This document shows positions 43,937 through 49,301 of a stretch of 49,301 nt of DNA, in pieces. Position 1 is the stretch's first letter; every line of letters begins with the position of its first letter. The position numbers were made by a program, and so were the translations under genes. A model generated the notes under the pieces. That model was given only the letters and a program-made list of their open reading frames with translations, was not told the DNA's origin and ran no database searches. Source of the stretch: an uncultured Eubacterium sp. (GTDB taxonomy: Bacteria; Bacillota; Clostridia; Lachnospirales; Lachnospiraceae); the NCBI GenBank assembly GCA_910584245.1, contig CAJTZF010000018.1, forward strand, positions 1 through 49,301, written 5' to 3'.

Positions 43937-44146
43937 GCTATTCTCCATTTCTCTAAAATCGAGGCTAGGTTCGCCTTTTTATTTATTTGTACTATCATAA
44001 CACGCCGCCTCTCAAAAAACAAGATGAATCATTTCCCTTGAAAAATAGTTTCATTTTCAGTATACTAATACCGTATATTATATTTCATGAAAATGATGTT
44101 GGGGTTCCCCCAACAGATACCACGATTAGGAAAGGAACTATTTATT

Positions 44147-44671
44147 ATGGCTGAAAAAAATCCAATTGTAACGATTGAAATCGCAGGCGGCGGCTCCGTG
44201 AAGGCTGAACTTTATCCAGACATTGCGCCGAACACCGTCAACAATTTTATCTCTCTTATAAAAAAGGGATATTATGATGGTCTCACCTTCCACCGCATCA
44301 TCAGCGGGTTTATGATCCAGGGCGGCTGTCCGGATGGAACTGGTATGGGAGGCCCCGGATACAGCATCAAAGGTGAGTTCGCCTTAAATGGCGTTGAGAA
44401 CAACCTGAAACACACAGAGGGAGTACTCTCAATGGCGCGCTCCCAAATGCCAGATTCCGCCGGCTCCCAATTTTTCATTATGCACAAGACAAGCCCACAT
44501 TTAGACGGCGCTTATGCGGCTTTTGGAAAGGTTATAGAAGGTATGGATGTGGTGAACCGCATTGCTGAAACAGCTACCGATTATTCCGACAGCCCCCTTG
44601 AAGATCAAGTAATGCAAAGTGTTACCGTCGATACCTTCGGTGTAGAGTACCCGGAACCGGAGAAGCTCTAA
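44147..44671 (+). CDS. Peptidyl-prolyl cis-trans isomerase (cyclophilin)
   Basis: A 174-aa cytosolic cyclophilin: YPDIAPNTVNNFISLIKKGY, LTFHRIISGFMIQGG, SMARSQMPDSAGSQFFI and AAFGKVIEGMDVV. The catalytic Arg is in FHRI, and the Gln/Phe residues follow in the normal places. The start at 44147 (MAEKNP) follows AGGAAAGGAA; the open frame begins 20 codons earlier without support. It stands alone, bordering the decayed region. Confidence 0.94.
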   Translation: MAEKNPIVTIEIAGGGSVKAELYPDIAPNTVNNFISLIKKGYYDGLTFHRIISGFMIQGGCPDGTGMGGPGYSIKGEFALNGVENNLKHTEGVLSMARSQMPDSAGSQFFIMHKTSPHLDGAYAAFGKVIEGMDVVNRIAETATDYSDSPLEDQVMQSVTVDTFGVEYPEPEKL

Positions 44672-44742
44672 GCAGTTTCTCAAAAAAGTATTATTCCGTA
44701 CGGTTTTTATAGACACTCCCTTGAAGATATTAAATTACAACG

Positions 44743-44940
44743 TTAAAAGATTTTCAGGTTCTTAGACCGTTCGTCCAATGCTTGCTTTTTCTTTTCCTCC
44801 GTAGCTTTGGCATAGATATCCATTGTTATGGAAATGTTTGCATGACCCATTATCTCCTGAATTACCTTGATGTCCGTTCATTTTGGCAAAACCGTGTGCA
44901 AAACGTATGGCGAAAAACGTGGCAACTGAAATGAGGGATG
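44743..44940 (-). pseudogene. C-terminal remnant of a tyrosine integrase
   Basis: Minus-strand codons ending at 44743 read IKVIQEIMGHANISITMDIY then AKATEEKKKQALDERSKN, the GHxxxxxT..Y end of Tn916/phage-type integrases. Just upstream, after a frameshift, RHTFCTRFCQNE supplies the HxxR box. Nothing further upstream can be recognised. The catalytic Tyr is in MDIYAKATEE. It is a stub left by a lost element. Confidence 0.85.
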
Positions 44941-44948
44941 ATAATGGG

Positions 44949-45008
44949 TTGTCTGTTTTCTTCCTGCGCTTTTTGCTCTTCCTCTTTGTTTGGTAGGAAA
45001 ACAGACAA
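44949..45008. repeat. 12-bp perfect inverted repeat beside the integrase stub
   Basis: TTGTCTGTTTTC (44949-44960) and GAAAACAGACAA (44997-45008), 36 bases apart. It lies between the integrase remnant and the ParE-like stub. It may be the end of a former element or a junction. Confidence 0.6.
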
Positions 45009-45011
45009 AAT

Positions 45012-45170
45012 GTGGTTTATAAACTGACGATTACGGAACACACGGACGAACTGCTTGATAATATTTTATATTACTTAATTTATCAGTTAAAAAATGAACT
45101 CGCCGCCACACATTTGTTGGATGAAATAAATATCATATATGAACGATTCGAAGGAATTCCGAAAGGATCT
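45012..45170 (+). pseudogene. N-terminal stub of a ParE/RelE-like toxin
   Basis: The first 50 or so codons (GTG start; MVYKLTITEHTDELLDNILY, then AATHLLDEINIIYERFE) match the first two helices of ParE/RelE toxins. The rest of the frame up to 45425 does not resemble the family and lacks its C-terminal strands. There is no antitoxin gene. It is probably a truncated toxin gene fused to other AT-rich sequence. Confidence 0.55.
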
Positions 45171-45513
45171 GTTTGGAAGCATGTAAAAGCTTTATTTCTT
45201 GCATTCCACCTAAAATTTCGAATGTCCAGGATGACAATATTCCCTTTTTTTGATAATACGAGAATTCTCTCTTTTCGCTTTTCCGAAAAAGCTAGTTACT
45301 TTTTCCATAATATTCAGTATCGTATACATCCCCTGATTAAAAATATATACCATTCCATATATACTTACAATGTAAATAAAACGCGACATATTTTGAGAAT
45401 TGAGTACCTCAACGATACAAAGTAACATGATAATAAATTTCCACTTATGGGTTTTGCAAATTTTAGGACAAATTTTATCTTTTCTTTCACAGCTTTTTCT
45501 TCACAAAATTATA

Positions 45514-46237
45514 TTATTTTATGTTTAAGTCAAAAATACTTAGTTGTTTCATTAAATTCTTTTCCTCAAAAGTATGCAAATACTGGAATATGTGCTCATT
45601 GTTATGAACCATTCCTCCCTCACTGCATTTCTGATTAAACAACTTCATCAAACGGTCACTGTCCGAACTCTCAACTATATACCGGTTTCCGTACGTCTGC
45701 ATATATTTTTCTTTTAATCGAAAAAATAGACGGTCTAACTGCTCATAAAAATACTCTCTATTTCCCTCACGAAGCGTTAATCCCATACCGAAACAAATAA
45801 CGCCATAAACCTTTACTTCCGTACACATATGTAAAATTCCAGAAATGTTATCCTCTGTATCATTCATAAATGGCAAAATAGGCGTCAGCCACACAACGGT
45901 AGGTATCCCCGCATCATTGAGCTTCTTTAATACCTCAAAACGTTTGTCTTTTCGTTTATTTTCTGCAAAAGGTCTAAATCGCGTAAAATACGGGCTGATT
46001 TTGTAATGACTGTAAACCCATACCCGTACTCATATATTAAATGCAGGGCTTTCCTGACATTCCCGGTTTTCATCTCCAAAGGAATGCATTTTCCTTAACT
46101 TCGATATCTTCAAAATCGTGTGCCATATGATAACATTTACTTCTGGAATCACAATAAATGCACCCGTGAGAGCAGCCACGGTATAAATTTATTCCGTTGT
46201 CCGAAGATAATATTCCTTTTGCTGTCACGAAGTGCAT
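45514..46237 (-). pseudogene. Radical SAM protein (spore-photolyase-like group), two internal deletions
   Basis: The N-terminus (MHFVTAKGILSSDNGINLYR with GCSHGCIYCDSRSKCYHM) has the CX3CX2C cluster motif. After DIEVKENA the frame breaks near 46078-46085. It resumes as IPLEMKTGNVRKALHLIY up to INEKTN near 45945. A second break follows, then RFEVLKKLNDAGIPTVVW and the open C-terminal part ending QLSIFDLNIK. About 100 residues are missing between the parts. Relatives are widespread in Lachnospiraceae, function unknown. Two deletions exclude a sequencing slip. Confidence 0.87.
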
Positions 46238-46294
46238 TTTATCCCTCCCCACCCGTTAATCAGTTTCCCTGTCCGCCTTCCGCTTTTTTCTGTA

Positions 46295-47740
46295 TCAAAT
46301 GATTTCCCCCATAAAATAAAAACCGCGGCTTTCCGTCAGACGTACCCGGCATATTGTTCCGATGCAATCCGGCGCCGCCTTGCAGTGTACAACAACATTC
46401 GAAGACAGCCTTCCCGTAATCAGGGAAGAATCATGGCTATTTATTTCTTCCATCAGCACATCGGCCTCCTGTCCCACTTTTCCGTCTGTAATCTCCTTTG
46501 AAATTTCCTGAATCGTATGCAACAGCCGCTGAAAGCGGTCCCCTGTAACCTCTTCCGGTACCTGGTTGTTCATCGCTGCCGCCGGCGTCCCAGTCCGTTT
46601 GGAATATATAAAAGAATACACGCTGTCATACCGCACCCGGCGAACGACGTCCAGCGTCTCCTGGAAATCCTCCTCTGTCTCACCGGGAAATCCAACGATC
46701 AAATCCGTTGTCAGCGAAATTTCCGGCATGCGCTCCCGGATGCGCTCCACTAGGCTTACGTAATCCTCCTTTGTATATTTCCGGTTCATGTCCTTTAATA
46801 TTTTCGTGCTCCCGGATTGAAGCGGAAGGTGGAGATGCGTGCATATTTTTGAGCTCTCCGCCATCGCGTCAATGAGCTCACCGGATAAGTCTTTCGGATG
46901 GGACGTCATAAACCGAATCCGCTTTATCCCGTCTATTTTCTCAACTTCACGTAAAAGCTGCGCAAAGCTCATATTCCCCTCCAGCGTCTTACCATACGAG
47001 TTCACATTCTGCCCGAGAAGCATGATTTCAATGACGCCATCCGCTGCCAAACCACGGATTTCCTGCAGTATTTCCTCCGGCCTTCTGCTGCGCTCCCGTC
47101 CGCGGACATAGGGCACGATACAATAGCTACAGAAATTATTGCAGCCATACATAATGTTCACGCCAGCCTTAAAAAAATATTTCCTTTTACTCGGCAGGTC
47201 CTCAACGATTCCCCCTGCCTCCTGCCACACATCAATTATCATCCGTTCTGACTGAAGGTGCGTATGTAAAATCTCAGCCAGCTTGTACACGTTGTGCGTT
47301 CCAAAAATCATATCGACATGCGGATAGCTTTTTTTTATTTTTTCCACCACGCCGGGTTCCTGCATCATACATCCGCACATCGCAATTTTCATATGCGGAT
47401 GCTTCTTCTTCTGGTTCTTCATGTAACCAAGCCGCCCATACACCTTTAAATTTGCATTTTCGCGGACGGTGCATGTATTATATAAAACAAAATCAGCCGC
47501 TGGCTCATCCACAGCCTCATATCCGATATACGAAAGGATTGCCTCCAATTTCTCCGAATCCCTGGCGTTCATCTGGCATCCCATCGTCTGCATGGACAGC
47601 GTAAGCTTCCGCCCCAGACGCCTCTCTTCTCCAGCCGCCCACTGCTTACACTTCTTCATAAAATAATATTGTCTCGCCGGCTCCTCAACAGGAGCCTCAC
47701 CGTTTATATCCATACCGTCAATCCAATGATAGTCAAACAT
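46295..47740 (-). CDS. miaB: tRNA-2-methylthio-N6-dimethylallyladenosine synthase MiaB
   Basis: 481 aa. It adds the 2-methylthio group to i6A37 in tRNA. The N-terminal Fe-S domain has QTMGCQMNARDSE, YNTCTVRENA and CGCMMQE. The radical SAM cluster is MYGCNNFCSYCIVPYVRGRE, and LPLQSGSTKILKDMNRKYT is the radical SAM core. The C-terminal TRAM domain is present. The open frame begins much further upstream (47911) inside the neighbour gene, so I start at 47740 (MFDYHWIDG), although its RBS (AGAGTG) is weak. Confidence 0.93.
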   Translation of the reverse strand: MFDYHWIDGMDINGEAPVEEPARQYYFMKKCKQWAAGEERRLGRKLTLSMQTMGCQMNARDSEKLEAILSYIGYEAVDEPAADFVLYNTCTVRENANLKVYGRLGYMKNQKKKHPHMKIAMCGCMMQEPGVVEKIKKSYPHVDMIFGTHNVYKLAEILHTHLQSERMIIDVWQEAGGIVEDLPSKRKYFFKAGVNIMYGCNNFCSYCIVPYVRGRERSRRPEEILQEIRGLAADGVIEIMLLGQNVNSYGKTLEGNMSFAQLLREVEKIDGIKRIRFMTSHPKDLSGELIDAMAESSKICTHLHLPLQSGSTKILKDMNRKYTKEDYVSLVERIRERMPEISLTTDLIVGFPGETEEDFQETLDVVRRVRYDSVYSFIYSKRTGTPAAAMNNQVPEEVTGDRFQRLLHTIQEISKEITDGKVGQEADVLMEEINSHDSSLITGRLSSNVVVHCKAAPDCIGTICRVRLTESRGFYFMGEII

Positions 47741-47777
47741 ACTGTTCACTCTTTCTGCATAATTTATAACTATACTA

Positions 47778-48764
47778 TCATAAATCCGACGATTTTTCAA
47801 GCTTGCAAACATCCTGAATTTGTTTCTGTATTTTTTTAATAGAAGATTTCTTCGGGACAGAAACATATAATGGATGGTTATTGTATGCAGATAATTCTTT
47901 ACGCGAACCATTCCCTTTTAGTATGACAGATTTCACATCCCAGTCCGCGTGGTCACTAACCTGCATACGGACCAGCGACAAAATTTCCCCGGCGCTCATA
48001 TTCGTGTAAATATTTTTCTTGAAAAGCTGGTACAACGCTTCAGAGTCCATCTCCAATATAGATTTGCCCAGCAACTGGTTCACAATTGCCTTCATCATTT
48101 CAATCCGGTTCCGACTCACTTTTTCAGGACGGTTAAGATGATGCCGCTCCCTTACAAACGCAAGCGCTTCCGCTCCGTCCAAATGATTTATGCCCTTTTT
48201 ATAAGAGGTGTGCCAATCCGTCTGAAAATCCTCGCGGGCTTCCACATCCACACCGCCAACTGCATCAATTAAAGCAGTAAACCCTTTAAAATTTAGCCTG
48301 ATATAATAGTCAATCTTCGTATCCAGCATTCCCTCAACTGTTTTTACGAGCGGTGAAATGCCGTAACAACTCATTTCACACAATTTCGCAGTTTCCAGTT
48401 TATTTAATTGCTCATCATTTTTTTAACTCTGGAACGAAATATTGTCGTAATCACTGAAATTAATATAAGTATCCCTTGAGATCTCAGTGATCAAAATCGC
48501 TTTGCTGACCGGATTTACCGTAAGCAGCAAATTTATGTCACTTCTCCCATCCTGCTCCGTCTTTCCCGACCCATCGACGCCGCTAACTAACACTTGGAAC
48601 GGCATTTGTGTAATTCCCGCCTTTCTCTCTTCCGGCTGCTTAGAAGCAACGCTTTTGGAAAATACCTTTACCTGTTCGCCATTCATGAGCAAATAAATTG
48701 CTAATATGCTGCATGTAATCATTGCCAAGGATACAACCGCCAGTAACAATTTTTCCTTTTTCAT
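47778..48764 (-). pseudogene. LytR-CpsA-Psr (LCP) family protein interrupted by one in-frame TAA
   Basis: The N-terminus is a membrane anchor (about 1-28, LLLAVVSLAMITCSILAIYL) followed by the LCP domain: SGVDGSGKTEQDGRSDINLL and ITEISRDTYINFSDYDN. A TAA at 48423-48425 interrupts it. In the same frame it continues through DEQLNKLETAKL, IDYYIRLNFKGFTALIDAVGG and AFVRERHHLNRPEKVSRNR, with all the usual LCP Arg residues. LCP enzymes attach glycopolymers to peptidoglycan. The stop precedes an A-rich run, so a point mutation, a short deletion or a sequence error are possible. Confidence 0.83.
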
Positions 48765-48844
48765 ATGAAAACCTCCATTCTTATTGTATTATTTCTTACA
48801 TAAATATAATAAGCTCTCATCATTTGAAAACAATTATGAAGTTA

Positions 48845-49252
48845 TTAGGAAGTTGTAAAAGTCACCGTCACCTTTGTACCCTCACCCAGCTTACTCTCAT
48901 ATCTCATCTCAGCCCGGTGCAGTTCAGAAATCTCCTGGCAAAGCGCCAGGCCAAGACCAGCTCCGCCACATGCTCTGCTTCTCGCTTTATCGACACGGTA
49001 AAATGGCTCTGCTATTTTATTCAGCTCTTCACAGTCTATACCAACCCCATTATCCCGGACCCCAAAACAATTCTGTCCCAGAAACAAATGAATCTCGCCT
49101 CCCTGTTCACAGGCCCGGACCGCATTCTCCAGCAGATTACGGCAAAGACATACCAGGAGCTCATACACCCCCTGGACACAAAAATCCTCTCCGCCCCATA
49201 TCACCTTTATTTCCTTTTCCTCTATAATTGGCGTGCAACTCTCATACGCCTC
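48845..49252 (-). pseudogene. Sensor histidine kinase fragment (HATPase_c), 5'-truncated
   Basis: 136 open codons with the ATP-binding domain of a histidine kinase: N-box CRNLLENAVRACEQGG, G1 FGVRDNGVGID, FYRVDKARSR, G2 GGAGLGLALCQE. The in-frame sequence starts EAYESCTPIIEEKEIK directly after a TAG at 49253-49255. No ATG, RBS or DHp domain is found. The 49 bases before it (49253-49301) hold only a small hairpin, GTAGTC/GACTAC. The gene seems to be cut by a deletion or insertion at 49253. A VanS-like kinase is likely. Confidence 0.78.
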
Positions 49253-49301
49253 CTAGTATAATAATGGTGTAGTCAATCAAGACTACTTGGTTAATAAATT
49301 T

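Noticed and set aside
45210..45428. 72-codon minus-strand membrane-like frame
   Set aside because: Very AT-rich, lies in a decayed area, no similarity I can name.
47741..47911. MiaB extended by 57 residues
   Set aside because: The extension overlaps the LCP gene and has no MiaB similarity.
1..49301. tRNA or rRNA genes
   Set aside because: I looked for T-loop and anticodon-stem patterns on both strands and saw none; a tRNAscan would settle it.

Overview
The window looks like the chromosome of an endospore-forming member of the Clostridia, most probably a Lachnospiraceae gut bacterium. The evidence is a spoIIGA-sigE pair, a Rex/AcpS/Nnr/Alr/MazF housekeeping run, an M56/BlaI pair, several secreted Big2-domain proteins, moderate GC and strong AGGAGG ribosome binding sites. 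Almost everything is read on the minus strand.

Region 1 (1-4160): a minus-strand run with a LysR regulator, a LysE-type exporter, a class V aminotransferase broken by one extra base, and O-acetylhomoserine sulfhydrylase. Region 2 (4160-7000): a secreted Big2/transglutaminase-like protein followed by two small paralogous unknown proteins, then a GC-rich non-coding stretch that resembles a dispersed repeat.

Region 3 (6990-17510) is a defence-type island ending in mobile-element debris. It holds an Rpn-family PD-(D/E)XK nuclease and a GmrSD-like DUF262/DUF1524 gene destroyed by an internal deletion and a stop. A 990-aa TOTE-type primase-helicase-PLD protein and an operon of XRE regulator, TcmP (frameshifted in a T6 run) and a radical-SAM-like three-cysteine protein follow. 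The debris is TnpV, a 54-aa protein, a ParR/RHH-like gene with a nonsense codon, and a frameshifted, truncated tyrosine integrase. This island is the most interesting part of the window.

Region 4 (17670-22640): a strong terminator, an unknown alpha/alpha-toroid-like protein, a 4HBT thioesterase, a large secreted LRR/Pro-rich/Big2 protein with 36-bp tandem repeats, and a divergent collagen-like protein.

Region 5 (22670-44680) is largely core: rlmH, a histidine phosphatase, mazF without a visible antitoxin, alr, nnr, acpS, a coiled-coil protein, rex, an ABC-F ATPase, two unknown proteins (one FliD-tail-like), blaR/blaI-type genes, an MTA/SAH deaminase, a purine nucleoside phosphorylase, hemW, and lepA. 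The lepA leader carries three tandem hairpin repeats. Next come a Big2 secreted protein, sigE and spoIIGA (with a long-spacer Spo0A-type promoter), an S66 peptidase and a cyclophilin.

Region 6 (44680-49301): a patch of decayed genes (integrase C-terminus, ParE-like toxin stub, twice-deleted radical SAM gene), then intact miaB, an LCP-family gene with an in-frame stop, and a histidine-kinase fragment cut off at its 5' end. Eight or more pseudogenes in 49 kb suggest active gene loss around former mobile elements, although single-base lesions in homopolymers could be sequence errors.
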